Position numbers and translations under genes: made by a program
Origin: Xanthocytophaga agilis
GTDB taxonomy: Bacteria; Bacteroidota; Bacteroidia; Cytophagales; 172606-1
NCBI RefSeq assembly: GCF_030068605.1
Contig: NZ_JASJOU010000013.1
Coordinates: 1 to 64,000, forward strand
DNA: 64,000 bases
Reading direction: 5' to 3'
Part shown: positions 52,984-62,897 of the stretch, in pieces
Layout: each line of letters opens with the position of its first letter
Numbering within the stretch: the first letter of the stretch is position 1
The notes under the pieces: generated by a model
Told to the model about the DNA's origin: nothing
What the model saw: the letters and a program-made list of their open reading frames with translations, nothing else
Database searches by the model: none

Positions 52984-53814
52984 ATGAAAAGACGAAAGTT
53001 TATGTATCTGACAGGAGCTGGGATTCTGGGTGGCTTATATACCTGGCAGGTTGAGCCTTTCTGGCTGGAGTTTGTAAAACTGAAAATGCCTGTCCGCAAT
53101 TTACCCAATAATCTGGTTGGTAAAACCGTCATGCAGATCAGTGACATTCATATAGGCAAAAGGTTTGATCATCGTTTTGTGATTGATTCTTTTCAGAAAG
53201 CACAGGCATTTAATCCTGACTTTGTTGTATATACAGGCGACTATGTAAGCACACACAAAGACCAGGTTCTTTATCAGGAATTAAGCGAGGTACTTACACA
53301 TTGTGTAAAAGGAAAACATGGTACAGTGGGCATTCTTGGTAATCACGATTATGGAAAAAACTGGTCTCAGCAAAATGTAGCTGATAACATTTCAGAAATG
53401 CTGGAACAGAATGGTGTATATGTTTTGAGGAATGCACAAACAGAAACTGCTGGTCTTACCTTTATCGGCATTGATGATTACTGGGGCCTTAACTTTCTTC
53501 CCAAACGTGCAATGAAAGAGTATGATAGCAACAAACCTACCATTGTGTTATGTCATAACCCGGATGTATGTGATCTGGATGTATGGAACAATTATGCAGG
53601 CTGGATTTTATCCGGCCATACACATGGAGGTCAATGTAAACCACCCTTTTTACCACCACCTGTCCTACCTGTAAAAAACAAAAAATATACAGCTGGTAAA
53701 ATTGAACTGGGTAATGACCGAGTAGTATACATCAACAGAGCACTGGGCAACCTATGGCAGATTCGGTTTAATGTACGCCCTGAAATTACATTATTTGAAC
53801 TGGAAAGAGCATAA
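52984..53814 (+). CDS. metallophosphoesterase (YkuE/LpxG-like)
   Basis: A 276-residue protein from the ATG at 52984; ATG 52975 is also possible. The N-terminus MKRRKFMYLTGAGILGG looks like a Tat-type or membrane signal. The dinuclear-metal motifs are all present: DIHIG, TGDYVS, GNHDYG, LCHNPD, and SGHTHGGQ. It is anchored at or exported through the inner membrane. Relatives act on UDP-diacylglucosamine or other phosphoesters; the substrate here is not established. Confidence 0.9.
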   Translation: MKRRKFMYLTGAGILGGLYTWQVEPFWLEFVKLKMPVRNLPNNLVGKTVMQISDIHIGKRFDHRFVIDSFQKAQAFNPDFVVYTGDYVSTHKDQVLYQELSEVLTHCVKGKHGTVGILGNHDYGKNWSQQNVADNISEMLEQNGVYVLRNAQTETAGLTFIGIDDYWGLNFLPKRAMKEYDSNKPTIVLCHNPDVCDLDVWNNYAGWILSGHTHGGQCKPPFLPPPVLPVKNKKYTAGKIELGNDRVVYINRALGNLWQIRFNVRPEITLFELERA

Positions 53815-53830
53815 ACTAAACAACCAACCT

Positions 53831-53875
53831 ACTAACAAAACAGCCGACTCTAGTAAAGTCGGCTGTTTTGTTAGT
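53831..53875. terminator. long perfect hairpin, bidirectional terminator
   Basis: A perfect 19-bp stem (53831-53849 with 53857-53875) and a seven-base loop. GC-rich centre with T-rich outer arms. It lies between convergent genes ending at 53814 and 53932. Confidence 0.8.
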
Positions 53876-53931
53876 ATATTTTCGCACCTGTCAAGGTATA
53901 TTTCAGAAACTCCTATTACAATGCATTCATC

Positions 53932-54390
53932 TTACATGTTAATACCAAAATGTGCCTGGTCGGCTATCCATTGCTCAAGTAAGGCAAAGGCATGCTGAAA
54001 AGCTGCCGCTTCCGCATCAAGCCGAGTCTGAAAACCTTCTCCACTGAGTTCATCTACACTTTCAGAGGAAATCTGGTAGTTGCGGTTGCGGTCCTGCGCC
54101 AGATGATAGCTGTAGGTCACTTGCTTGTTCTGGAGTACTCCTGTAATGTTGACCACAATGCCTCTGTATACAAAAAAGTCGTAGAGCATATTACTATAGC
54201 GTCTGTCAACACCCCGCATGGATTCAACCATCCTGACCCGGTCGCCATCCGGATGAGCCTGTAACCAACGTAAGAAGCGATTGTAAGCTGTTACATATTG
54301 CTCTGGCATCTTCAGGAAAAGGTGATAGGCAGACCTGTAACTATTGTGATATTCATCATGAGATTGAGACAGTGGATCGGAATACGACAT
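53932..54390 (-). CDS. conserved-looking cytosolic protein of unknown function
   Basis: A 152-residue protein with no signal or membrane segment. Helical N-terminal half (YRSAYHLFLKMPEQYVTAYN) and a strand-rich middle (IVVNITGVLQNKQVTYSYHL), ending with another helix pair (AAAFQHAFALLEQWIADQ). The codon usage and residue mix are ordinary. No family recognised. Confidence 0.55.
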   Translation of the reverse strand: MSYSDPLSQSHDEYHNSYRSAYHLFLKMPEQYVTAYNRFLRWLQAHPDGDRVRMVESMRGVDRRYSNMLYDFFVYRGIVVNITGVLQNKQVTYSYHLAQDRNRNYQISSESVDELSGEGFQTRLDAEAAAFQHAFALLEQWIADQAHFGINM

Positions 54391-54842
54391 GGATCAAAAG
54401 GAATATATACGAACAATGAATTAAACAATAAGAGACCTTCACAAAACACATAAGAGCGTTTTTAACGCTATCACAGATTAACCGTGGGATACTTCATCGA
54501 CACCTGTTTAAATGCATTAAAACGCACCTAATGCTGTTTAAAAGACTTTACAAACAATAGCCAATGCTATTTACACCAGGCCTTAAAAATACAAAACAAA
54601 CACCGATCCAGCAAGCTTACTTCTGCAATCTTTAATCACTCAACTCATTCTCCGTAAGGATATTCTATTCAGCAAAAAGCCTCAAAATTAATTTCCAAAA
54701 GAACTTTTTCATACTATTTATAGAATAACCAGTATCTCAGCTATTTATAAACCCATTAGAAAACAACTAACAAAGTTACTTGCCAGGATCTTTATTTTAT
54801 ACTATTTTCAGTGACCTTTCCCACTAACCTATCTATTCAAAA
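54391..54842. other. 452-base stretch without a gene
   Basis: AT-rich DNA upstream of the orphan immunity-type cluster. A small hairpin (AGCGTTTTTAACGCT near 54452) is the only structure seen. No coding-like frame, tRNA or repeat was recognised. Confidence 0.45.
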
Positions 54843-55307
54843 ATGGAATTTAAAATTGAACAGTTTGCAGAATCACCCAATCGACCTCAGGTATCACATA
54901 AAATATGCAAATACCTTGAGCAATTAACAATTCAAACTATTCTTATCCCAAAACGAATTATACTTAAAAGTAAGTGGAAAGTGGTATTGACGCTTTGTTT
55001 TGAAGAAGATACACTTGGTAATGTAATTGATATATTACTACCATCCATCAAAGAATATAATGAACAGGCCGAAAGTACAATCGTTTTCATTCCTTTTGGA
55101 GACATAATAAATTCAAGCAAGCCAAATGTAAAATTCGCTGAATCTGTATTTGAGGCTATTACATTATTTTTCACCAAAAAATATAAAAGTGTATCGCCAG
55201 AGGATTTGAATCAGTTACGAGATAAAATGGATTTTGAATATATAGATTCTTTCGGTTACCCAGTTCCATTTGAAGAACAACAATACATTGATGATTTGTA
55301 CCTATAG
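54843..55307 (+). CDS. immunity-type protein, tandem paralogue 1
   Basis: A 154-residue cytosolic protein paralogous to the next gene: both begin M(E/K)FKIE and share P(Q/R)VS(H/Y)KI(C/R)(K/E)YLE, a PK-x-II strand, and a (D/Y)FEY-like end with YPVPFEEQQYIDDLY versus YPAPYDDQRYINDTS. Size, tandem duplication and the neighbouring SUKH-like gene suggest an immunity protein of a polymorphic-toxin system. That is inference; no toxin gene is visible. Confidence 0.5.
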   Translation: MEFKIEQFAESPNRPQVSHKICKYLEQLTIQTILIPKRIILKSKWKVVLTLCFEEDTLGNVIDILLPSIKEYNEQAESTIVFIPFGDIINSSKPNVKFAESVFEAITLFFTKKYKSVSPEDLNQLRDKMDFEYIDSFGYPVPFEEQQYIDDLYL

Positions 55308-55393
55308 GCTCAAATCATTAATATTAGCTTATAGTGACATTAGATGGGAGATAGCTCTGAAGTAAATGTTTTACCAGATAATAAACTACTTTT

Positions 55394-55888
55394 ATGAAAT
55401 TTAAAATTGAATTGTCCTCATATGACTTATATGACAGACCCAGGGTCTCTTATAAAATCAGAGAATATCTTGAGGAATTTATCGAAAAGCATATTCTGTT
55501 TCCCAAAAATATAATTGTGAATGCCAAAACGGATGTGATGTTATGTATTGTTCTTAAAAAAGAAAAAAAAGGTACAATTGAAGTATTACCTTCATCCACT
55601 ATACAAGGAGTTAAATTATATACACTCTTTTTGTCTTATGCAGATATTCTTGGATCGCAGAACCTCGTCCGAGATTTTGTTGATTTGTTATATGAAGCGA
55701 TCTCGATATTTTTTCGGGAAAACTATAAAAGAATAAAGAAGGAATTACTGGAAGAAGCCAAAAAACATATAGACTATGAGTATCTGGTAAATCTCCCCTA
55801 TCCAGCCCCTTACGACGATCAACGATATATAAATGACACATCTGAAATGTATAAACTAGTGTATCTGGAAAATTTGGCTTTTAAGTAA
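55394..55888 (+). CDS. immunity-type protein, tandem paralogue 2
   Basis: 164 residues, the second copy of the pair described at 54843, 86 bases downstream on the same strand. The similarity is clear at both ends and weaker in the middle, so the duplication is not recent. It has an extra C-terminal helix (EMYKLVYLENLAFK). Same uncertainty about function. Confidence 0.5.
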   Translation: MKFKIELSSYDLYDRPRVSYKIREYLEEFIEKHILFPKNIIVNAKTDVMLCIVLKKEKKGTIEVLPSSTIQGVKLYTLFLSYADILGSQNLVRDFVDLLYEAISIFFRENYKRIKKELLEEAKKHIDYEYLVNLPYPAPYDDQRYINDTSEMYKLVYLENLAFK

Positions 55889-56025
55889 TCATGTTTGTAC
55901 ATTTTTCCATTTTATCGAACTTGTAAGTTCACCAAGCCTACAACTATCTATTTGACGTCACCAGATTACTTTTCTGAAAGACAAGATACTCCATAAAAAC
56001 ACCAAACAAAGTACAAGGCTAGCAT

Positions 56026-56484
56026 ATGAATGCACTAGACATACATATCAATCTTCTTATAGATTATTGGAAAAAACAAAATATTCGAATTATACCTCGA
56101 ACAATAGCTGAAATCGAGGACATAGAAAAAACTAATAAAATAGTTCTTCCTGACGATTTAAAAAAACTTTATTCTAGAGTAAACGGTATGGATATTCGTT
56201 ACTCCATAGACTATGATGAGCAAGGGTTCTCCTTTTATCCTATTGAAGACATTATTTCTTCTACTATGAAATTTCCAGGTCATATTCTGGCTGAGAAAAA
56301 GTCTCTATATGTATTCGCAGATTATTTGACTGCAAGTTGGTGGTATGGAGTTGAAGTAAAGGCGGATAACAAGTATACTATAGGAATCATACCACATAGA
56401 GATGAATTTAAGCCTATAACTGATTCACTATCTGAATTCATTGAACTTTACATAGCCGATTCACCTCAATTGTATGATGTATGA
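56026..56484 (+). CDS. SMI1/KNR4 (SUKH) family protein, likely immunity protein
   Basis: A 152-residue protein with the SUKH core: IEDIEKTNKIVLPDDLKKLY, then VNGMDI, a FSFYPIEDI strand, YVFADYLTASWWYGVEV, and a C-terminal helix (SLSEFIELYIAD). This matches SMI1/KNR4-type proteins, whose bacterial members usually neutralise toxins. Third gene of the cluster 54843-56484. Confidence 0.7.
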   Translation: MNALDIHINLLIDYWKKQNIRIIPRTIAEIEDIEKTNKIVLPDDLKKLYSRVNGMDIRYSIDYDEQGFSFYPIEDIISSTMKFPGHILAEKKSLYVFADYLTASWWYGVEVKADNKYTIGIIPHRDEFKPITDSLSEFIELYIADSPQLYDV

Positions 56485-56572
56485 GCTCTCGTTAATGAAC
56501 AAGATATAATCCAGATTTGTGAGATATTAATGTTATAACTGTAACCAAGACAAAAGACTGTCCATTTTTACT

Positions 56573-57211
56573 TCATCCTTTTCTTAAATGAGCTACTCGT
56601 GCTTGTGCTTCTGCATAGGTAAACTGGTCTTTTCTAATCTGCTCAACAAACTCATAATTTCCTCGTTTTAGCTCACCAATGCCTGAACCAACAGAGAGCA
56701 ATGTATATGCATGACAGTGATTACATTTAACAACGAACCAGCTAAAATCCGGAACACCTGCTCTTTCTATTACCCATGTTTCTAATAGATTATCACATCC
56801 ATCACAAGGCTGTGTTCGAAGTTGATAATTCCCGGAGGGAGCATTATCTAAAGCAAGAGAACGAGCCATATCAGCTCCATACATAAACGAATCTAATGCT
56901 AGTCCAAAATCTATATCAAGCAGATCTGCGATATAAGCAAAACAATCACAGAGGAATTCTCTTTCTTCTGTGTCATATTCCATTCTGGAGACTTTAGCAA
57001 GATTATTGATGAGAAGGTTTTGCCATTCTGCATTGGTTACAGATTGCGGATCTTTACCAAGAACCTCATCCAGGCAATCATTAATTAAAGTACTCATTGC
57101 AAGAGAAACTTCCTTAGGAGAAGGAATAAGTCCTCGCTTTTTCCATGATTCTTCCGAAAATTTGTCTTTCTGCCTATATGTCTGTAATTGAGCAATAACG
57201 TCTGGTTTCAA
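56573..57211 (-). CDS. zinc-ribbon-containing protein, DUF4844-like N-terminal part
   Basis: A 212-residue cytosolic protein. The N-terminal two thirds are helical (SPKEVSLAMSTLINDCLDEV, LLINNLAKVSRMEYDTEERE), resembling the DUF4844 layout. The C-terminal part has CDGCDNLLETWV and VKCNHCHAYTLL, two C-x2-C pairs that should bind zinc. Convergent with the SUKH gene. Function unknown. Confidence 0.5.
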   Translation of the reverse strand: MKPDVIAQLQTYRQKDKFSEESWKKRGLIPSPKEVSLAMSTLINDCLDEVLGKDPQSVTNAEWQNLLINNLAKVSRMEYDTEEREFLCDCFAYIADLLDIDFGLALDSFMYGADMARSLALDNAPSGNYQLRTQPCDGCDNLLETWVIERAGVPDFSWFVVKCNHCHAYTLLSVGSGIGELKRGNYEFVEQIRKDQFTYAEAQARVAHLRKG

Positions 57212-57252
57212 TTGAATTTCTTTTTATAGTTATAAAGTTTGTTTTGGGTTGA

Positions 57253-58353
57253 TTACTTACTTTTCTCCACAGCCAGAGGTCTCACCTCGTTCAGCAAGGA
57301 TAACAGCATCTTTCCTGGCTCTTCCAATGGAATCAGGTGGGCGGAATTTTCAAACCAGATTCCTTTTTTGATCGGTGCTTTTACCAGTTGCAACCAGTGT
57401 TGTGTAGGCTCTGAAGGGGTTGTATAATCATGTCTGCCCATAAACATAAACACAGGAACAGGAAAGGTCTTAACAGGTTTAAAGTCGACCTTTAAGAATT
57501 CGGGCAATATTTTTTCCAGTGTAAAGAGACTTCCCTTATCAATAGATGCAATATCACTTCTCGAATAATCAGGGGAAAGATAAGGTGCATTAAAGTAATA
57601 GTCTGAGGTATTTCTGTAAGCAGACAGCCCGCCATAATATTGTGGCCACTTTCGGGCAATAATAATTCTCTCTCTTGTGATCGGCTGATTACCAGGATAG
57701 GGAGCAATAGACTGTAACTCTTTCAATGCAAGTTCATTATGCAGCCGGTTAGCTTCCTGTACAGCAAAATCGTAACTAACCCGTTCATTGTCTACAGTAT
57801 TTATCACCTGCCCTACACCAACATAGGCATAAAACAGATCGGGTCTTTTCAAGGCAGCATGCATGGAGACAATTGTACCCCAACTATGTCCCATCAGAAT
57901 CACCTTTTTCTTTTTGTATTTTTTTGTAACAAACTCTGCCAGTTCGATGGCATCCTTTACATACTGGCTAATGGTGATAGTCTGCCCTAGTGAGAGTGTA
58001 TCATTGGAGATAAACGTTCTTCCGGATGCTCGTTGGTCATAGTTAACGACTGTAAAATACTCTTCTACAGGTCGTTGAAACATCCACATCACAGGTGACA
58101 TAGGAGAAGCAGGCCCTCCATGTACAAACAACAGAATCGGATTGTCTTTATTTTGTCCACGCACATATACCCATTGTCTTACACCTCCAATATTTACCGG
58201 ATAGGTTTCCTGAATGCCATTGGGAGCAACAATAGAATCCAGATCCCGGATAATAGATCTTGCTTTAAAGTAAGCATCATCCGATGGATTACCTTGTCCA
58301 AAGGAATAGATTACACTAAAAAAAACAACTGCTACTAAAAATAGTATTCTCAT
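57253..58353 (-). CDS. secreted alpha/beta hydrolase, proline-iminopeptidase-like (S33)
   Basis: About 366 residues from the ATG at 58353, which gives a signal peptide (ILFLVAVVFFSVIYSFGQ). The long upstream frame is probably not translated. The oxyanion loop is FVHGGPASPMSP, the nucleophile Ser is in LMGHSWGTIVS, the acid is likely in FMGRHDYTTP, and the His is in NSAHLIPLEEP. NYDQRASGRT is the usual S33 DQRGxGxS variant. It probably cleaves N-terminal residues or esters outside the cytosol. Confidence 0.85.
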   Translation of the reverse strand: MRILFLVAVVFFSVIYSFGQGNPSDDAYFKARSIIRDLDSIVAPNGIQETYPVNIGGVRQWVYVRGQNKDNPILLFVHGGPASPMSPVMWMFQRPVEEYFTVVNYDQRASGRTFISNDTLSLGQTITISQYVKDAIELAEFVTKKYKKKKVILMGHSWGTIVSMHAALKRPDLFYAYVGVGQVINTVDNERVSYDFAVQEANRLHNELALKELQSIAPYPGNQPITRERIIIARKWPQYYGGLSAYRNTSDYYFNAPYLSPDYSRSDIASIDKGSLFTLEKILPEFLKVDFKPVKTFPVPVFMFMGRHDYTTPSEPTQHWLQLVKAPIKKGIWFENSAHLIPLEEPGKMLLSLLNEVRPLAVEKSK

Positions 58354-58772
58354 AATGATGATTTTGAGCATTACTTTTACATACCGTCCAAGATAGTTGT
58401 TATTTATATGATAATCCAAACCTTTATCCAGACTGAATATCTTGTATTTTATAGAAGAGCATTCCATCAACATAGCTGTCTTCTTCAAAGAAAGCTTTCC
58501 CGAAATTAGCAAGATCCTTCCTTATTATTTAAGTTCCATTTTGTCCCTTGAACCTTTTCAAAACCTGAGTATGAACCAGTTAAAATATACTTATTTGTAA
58601 CCTACTCTCATTAATTACGTATAGGCACAGGTCGGATATCTTACCATTTTCCTGTGCCTGTAGAAATACTTATTTCAGAAAAGTATATTCTTTATATGTA
58701 TAGTGTAAAACGGTAGATAAATTACACCTTGTTAACCCTATGAGTATCAATAAAAATTGACTACCCATGATG
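58354..58772. other. gene-free stretch between hydrolase and lipoprotein genes
   Basis: About 420 AT-rich bases. One hairpin is visible (AGGCACAGG at 58623 with CCTGTGCCT at 58651, 19-base loop), which could be a terminator or part of a small RNA. The upstream part of the 57253 frame also lies here but does not look coding. Confidence 0.4.
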
Positions 58773-58802
58773 TTGCAATACAATAATAAAATAGTAATTT
58801 CG
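58773..58802 (+). promoter_or_regulatory. candidate Bacteroidota-type promoter for the lipoprotein gene at 58880
   Basis: TTG at 58773-58775 as -33 element, then 19 bases, then TAATTTCG at 58795-58802, close to the TAnnTTTG -7 consensus of Bacteroidota. It would give a leader of about 70 bases. Predicted by eye only. Confidence 0.4.
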
Positions 58803-58879
58803 GCCCTGAATTTTTATACTTTCTACCAACCTGATCGTTTTTACTCATTATTTAAGTCATTGTTTCCGTATTTCACCTG

Positions 58880-59962
58880 ATGAAACACAAGTTTTCTATT
58901 GCCAGACAGGTACTGGCTTCTCTTTTTCTTTTTACCTCTTTTTCCATTCTGTTTATAGCCTGTAGTCAATCCAAATCACAGGATAGAACTACATCAGCAG
59001 ATACTACGGCTCAGGTAGCTAAAGTAGATTCGGTTGCTACAACAGATAGCAGTGCTGAAAAAGCAGTAACTTATCCCCCACTTGATACAGCGCTGTATAG
59101 CCAGAAAGTAGCCTTTCTGTCACGAGCAGATACAACTGAATACTGGCCGGTAAAAGCTCCTTATCCAAGAGCAGGTGCCATTCTTCCCTTCTCACGTATC
59201 GTGGCTTATTATGGTAACCTATACTCCAAACAAATGGGTATTCTGGGAGAATATCCTGAAGAGGAAATGCTGAGACGTCTGAAAGAAGATGTAAAGAAAT
59301 GGGAAAAGGCAGATCCTGAAACCCCTGTTATTCCAGCTCTTCACTACATTGCAGTTACAGCACAGGGCTTACCTCAGAAAGATAACACCTACCGTTTACG
59401 GATGCCTCATCATCAGATAGATAGGGTAATTGAGATGGCGAAAAAAGTAAATGCCATTGTATTTCTGGATATTCAGGTAGGTTTCAGCAAGGTACAGGAT
59501 GAAGTACCCAAACTGGAGAAATACCTGAGCATGCCAAATGTACACCTGGGTATCGATCCGGAGTTCTCCATGAAAGGTGAAAAACGTCCTGGTAAAGAAA
59601 TTGGAACATTTGATGCAGCCGATATCAACTATGTAACAGATTATCTTGGTAAACTGGTAAAAGACAACAATATTCCTCCCAAGATTCTGGTAGTACACCG
59701 GTTTGTAAAACCCATGATTACCAACTATAAAAAGATTAAAACATCTCCGGAAGTACAGATTGTCATGCATATGGACGGATGGGGACCTCCTGCCAAGAAA
59801 CGCAACTCGTACCGGATCGCCATTACACATGAACCTGTACAGTTTGCCGGATTCAAAATATTTTACGGCAATGATACCAAACGGGTAAATCAGCCTCGAG
59901 TTATGTCACCAGAAGAGATGCTGACCTTATATCCACAGCCGATTTATATTCAATATCAGTAA
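58880..59962 (+). CDS. lipoprotein of unknown function, TIM-barrel-like
   Basis: A 360-residue lipoprotein (lipobox ILFIAC, Cys near 28). A Ser/Thr/Asp-rich linker follows (about 30-75). The folded part (about 80-360) has an alternating strand/helix pattern: RIVAYYGNLYSKQMGILGEY, PVIPALHYIAVTAQG, NAIVFLDIQVG, VHLGIDPEFSM, KILVVHRFVKPMI, VQIVMHMDGWG. It reads like a barrel hydrolase, but no catalytic signature was recognised. Confidence 0.65.
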   Translation: MKHKFSIARQVLASLFLFTSFSILFIACSQSKSQDRTTSADTTAQVAKVDSVATTDSSAEKAVTYPPLDTALYSQKVAFLSRADTTEYWPVKAPYPRAGAILPFSRIVAYYGNLYSKQMGILGEYPEEEMLRRLKEDVKKWEKADPETPVIPALHYIAVTAQGLPQKDNTYRLRMPHHQIDRVIEMAKKVNAIVFLDIQVGFSKVQDEVPKLEKYLSMPNVHLGIDPEFSMKGEKRPGKEIGTFDAADINYVTDYLGKLVKDNNIPPKILVVHRFVKPMITNYKKIKTSPEVQIVMHMDGWGPPAKKRNSYRIAITHEPVQFAGFKIFYGNDTKRVNQPRVMSPEEMLTLYPQPIYIQYQ

Positions 59963-59969
59963 TATATTC

Positions 59970-60007
59970 AAGTGCCTTTTCATCCTCTGGAAAGGCACTT
60001 TGTTTTT
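59970..60007 (+). terminator. intrinsic terminator of the lipoprotein gene
   Basis: Stem AAGTGCCTTT/AAAGGCACTT with a loop of about 10 bases, followed by TTGTTTTT, directly after the stop. Confidence 0.75.
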
Positions 60008-60138
60008 ATAAGCCATTTCTTAGTCCCTTCATCATGTTGCACTACAGAGAAGATTATCTCCAGGTAACCTTTGTAATCTCATAGTTACATATTGAGACAG
60101 CATAGCTACTAATAGATAAATATGTAAATGCTAACTCT

Positions 60139-62052
60139 GTGAAAACAAACATATTTACTATCTGCGTCCTGTGGCTAAGTCAATTTGCTCATCCACAGTC
60201 ACCTGTTGCTGTAGTTCCGCAGACACTGGATTCACTACAATGGTTTCTGCATACACAACCCATTGATACACTGTATGCGATTGCTATGAAAGATTGCAGT
60301 TTTCAATATATTATCAAAGGTGAATACGAACGAGCTGATTCTTTATGTCAGAAATTAGCTTCATTACGAAGTCAATTAAAAACATATGCACCACTGGAAT
60401 ATTGTATACCTTTTCTGAAAGGCACTATTGCACATCATAAAGGGGATCATCCTCTCACTCTTAATTATTATCTGAAAGCATGGGAAGTAATCCAGAAAAA
60501 TCCTTCGAAATTTAAGGTTAAGGTAAAAATGGGAGCCTTAGGCAATCTAGCTATTGCCTACAAAAAAGTAGATAATCTGGAAATGTCTATGAAATACAGT
60601 CTGGAATCTATTCAGTTTCAGGAAAAATACAACCAAAAAAATCCAGGCGAATACCTGAATGTAGGTAATATTCTTGCTGGCTCTCAACAATATGATAGAG
60701 CAATTCCATACTATCAGAAAGCACTATCCATTGCAGCAGAGCTAAACAACCTCACAAGCCTCGCTATTACAGAAAATCAACTGGGAAATCTATATGACAA
60801 CATCGACAAGGTAGATACAGCTATTTATTATTATAAAAGTGGCTTGCAGCATGCAGAACAGGTCGAATACAGATTATTACAAACTGATCTGTTGGTAAAC
60901 CTGGGATTAGTATATACAGGAAAAAAACAATATAAGCTGGCAGAATCCTATCTAAAAAGAGGAGAAAAGCTGTCACGGGAACTGGAATCTCCTGGTGCAT
61001 TGAGGGTTAACCTACACAATCAGGGAGAAATGTACAGGATACTACAAAAATTTGATCTGGCGGAAAGATACTATCTGGAAGCACTGGAACTAGCTAAAGA
61101 AACACAAGATCAGGATGACTTGTATACATCTAATATGGCATTAGCTGAACTGTATGTAGATACAGATAATTACAAGAAAGCGTATCCATTTTTTAAAGCC
61201 GCATCTGTTGCCAAAGATTCTATATTCCAGGCTCAGCTTAGAGGTAAAACCCAACAATTGCTGGCGAAATATGAAGCAGATAAACGCCAGCAGGAAATTG
61301 CTTTACTAAATGAAAAGAATCGTTCGCAATCACTGGAACTGGCCGTACAGCGTCGCAATGTATTTTTGCTGATTGCAGGCCTGCTGATGAGCGGCATAGT
61401 GGGAACAGTAGGGTATCGACGTTATCAGCTTCGCAAACGACTGGAAATGGAGCAAATCCGGAATCGTATTGCAGCCGATTTTCATGATGAACTGGGAGCC
61501 AATCTGAGCAGCATTGCTCTTTATAGTGATTTGTTAGTAAAAAATGCTGCCAAAGAAAAAGAACAGACTCTGCCTATTCTGGAAAATATCAGTCATCAGG
61601 CACACGGCAGTATCTCGTCTATCAATGACCTGATCTGGACTATTAAACCAGACAACGATATTCTGGAACGTACCATCGTGCGTATGAAGGAATTTGCGAT
61701 TCCATTATTGGAAGCACGCAATATCCGTTGTGTTTTTCTTGCGGATGATTCGCTCTCTCAGGCACAGCTAAGTATGAACATGCGTAAGTTTCTCTATCTG
61801 ATCTTTAAAGAGGCCATCAACAATGCTATTAAATATGCTCAAGCAACAGCTATTACGATCCAATTACAGGAAATTCGTGGCACTATTAGTCTGGAGATAC
61901 AAGATGATGGAATAGGCTTTGATCCGGAAATAATCAAACGTGGAAATGGGTTGAATAACATGAAAACCAGGGCAAAAGAACTCGGCGGTCAACTTACTAT
62001 TGATACATGTCCCGGCCAAGGTACCCGGATTACACTTTCTTTCAAGCCTTAA
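60139..62052 (+). CDS. TPR-repeat sensor histidine kinase (HisKA_3/NarL-partner type)
   Basis: A 637-residue kinase with a GTG start at 60139; no in-frame ATG fits. A signal peptide is followed by tetratricopeptide repeats (about 30-370; for example DRAIPYYQKALSIAAELNNL). One membrane helix (NVFLLIAGLLMSGIVGTVGY) leads to the HisKA_3 domain with His449 in IAADFHDELGANLSSI. The ATPase has IFKEAINNAIKYA, DDGIGFD and GNGLNNMKTRA. TPRs outside and kinase inside suggests sensing of a periplasmic protein or peptide. Partner: regulator at 62167. Confidence 0.92.
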   Translation: MKTNIFTICVLWLSQFAHPQSPVAVVPQTLDSLQWFLHTQPIDTLYAIAMKDCSFQYIIKGEYERADSLCQKLASLRSQLKTYAPLEYCIPFLKGTIAHHKGDHPLTLNYYLKAWEVIQKNPSKFKVKVKMGALGNLAIAYKKVDNLEMSMKYSLESIQFQEKYNQKNPGEYLNVGNILAGSQQYDRAIPYYQKALSIAAELNNLTSLAITENQLGNLYDNIDKVDTAIYYYKSGLQHAEQVEYRLLQTDLLVNLGLVYTGKKQYKLAESYLKRGEKLSRELESPGALRVNLHNQGEMYRILQKFDLAERYYLEALELAKETQDQDDLYTSNMALAELYVDTDNYKKAYPFFKAASVAKDSIFQAQLRGKTQQLLAKYEADKRQQEIALLNEKNRSQSLELAVQRRNVFLLIAGLLMSGIVGTVGYRRYQLRKRLEMEQIRNRIAADFHDELGANLSSIALYSDLLVKNAAKEKEQTLPILENISHQAHGSISSINDLIWTIKPDNDILERTIVRMKEFAIPLLEARNIRCVFLADDSLSQAQLSMNMRKFLYLIFKEAINNAIKYAQATAITIQLQEIRGTISLEIQDDGIGFDPEIIKRGNGLNNMKTRAKELGGQLTIDTCPGQGTRITLSFKP

Positions 62053-62166
62053 TATATTTACCAGATACAAAACAAAAAACAGGTTTCTTCATTTATATAA
62101 CATATTTTTATCCTTTCTTCGATTACAAAACACATTTTCCAAAGCCTGTTCAATTAAGTACCTACC

Positions 62167-62817
62167 ATGAAAAATGCCCCATTGAGAGTTGCCATTGCAG
62201 AAGATAATCATTCATATAGAGAAGGACTCGTATTTATGCTTCAACTCTCTGATGATTTTGAGTGCGTGGGTAACTACTCTTCTGGCGCGGACCTGCTTAG
62301 GGACTTACCACATATTCAACCGCAGGTGATTCTGATGGATATTGAAATGCCGCACATGGATGGTATTACCTGTACACAAAAAATCAAGGCACTGCCAGCC
62401 TTTCAACATGTTCATATAGTGATACTAAGCATTTTGGAGGAGAATGACAAAGTTCTGGAAGCTATTGTAGCAGGAGCCTCAGGCTATCTGCTCAAAGGTG
62501 AAAAGCCAGAAAATATCCTGATTGCCCTCCAGCAAGTATACAATGGGGGTTCGTTTATGAGTGCCAATATTGCCCGTAAAGTACTCTCACTGATTCGTCT
62601 TTCCCACCAAATCCCTGCTGAAAAAATAGAACTGAATGAACGGGAAACTCAGGTACTCAACGGCCTGGTAGAAGGACTTAGCTACAAAATGATTGGGGAT
62701 AAGTATGCCATGGCAATAGATACAGTACGAGGATATATCAAACGTATCTACGAAAAGCTACAGGTTCATTCCCGCTCAGAAGCCGTAGCCAAAGCGTTAA
62801 AAAACAAACTAGTTTAA
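62167..62817 (+). CDS. NarL/LuxR-family response regulator
   Basis: A 216-residue regulator. The receiver domain has AEDNHSY, the phospho-acceptor Asp58 in VILMDIEMPHMDG, and YLLKGEKP. The C-terminal LuxR-type helix-turn-helix is LNERETQVLNGLVEGLSYKM and YIKRIYEKLQVHSRSEAVAK. It lies 114 bases after the TPR kinase gene and is its obvious partner. Targets unknown. Confidence 0.93.
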   Translation: MKNAPLRVAIAEDNHSYREGLVFMLQLSDDFECVGNYSSGADLLRDLPHIQPQVILMDIEMPHMDGITCTQKIKALPAFQHVHIVILSILEENDKVLEAIVAGASGYLLKGEKPENILIALQQVYNGGSFMSANIARKVLSLIRLSHQIPAEKIELNERETQVLNGLVEGLSYKMIGDKYAMAIDTVRGYIKRIYEKLQVHSRSEAVAKALKNKLV

Positions 62818-62897
62818 TCACCAATCTATACTCTATATTCAACTAACTTTCTGCTCTGTCAGTAATTCGAGTCTGATAGCGTTGATTTGAATCCATT

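Noticed and set aside
57253-58512. Start of the S33 hydrolase at 58512
   Set aside because: The extra 53 residues have no homology-like features and would bury the clear signal peptide that begins at 58353.
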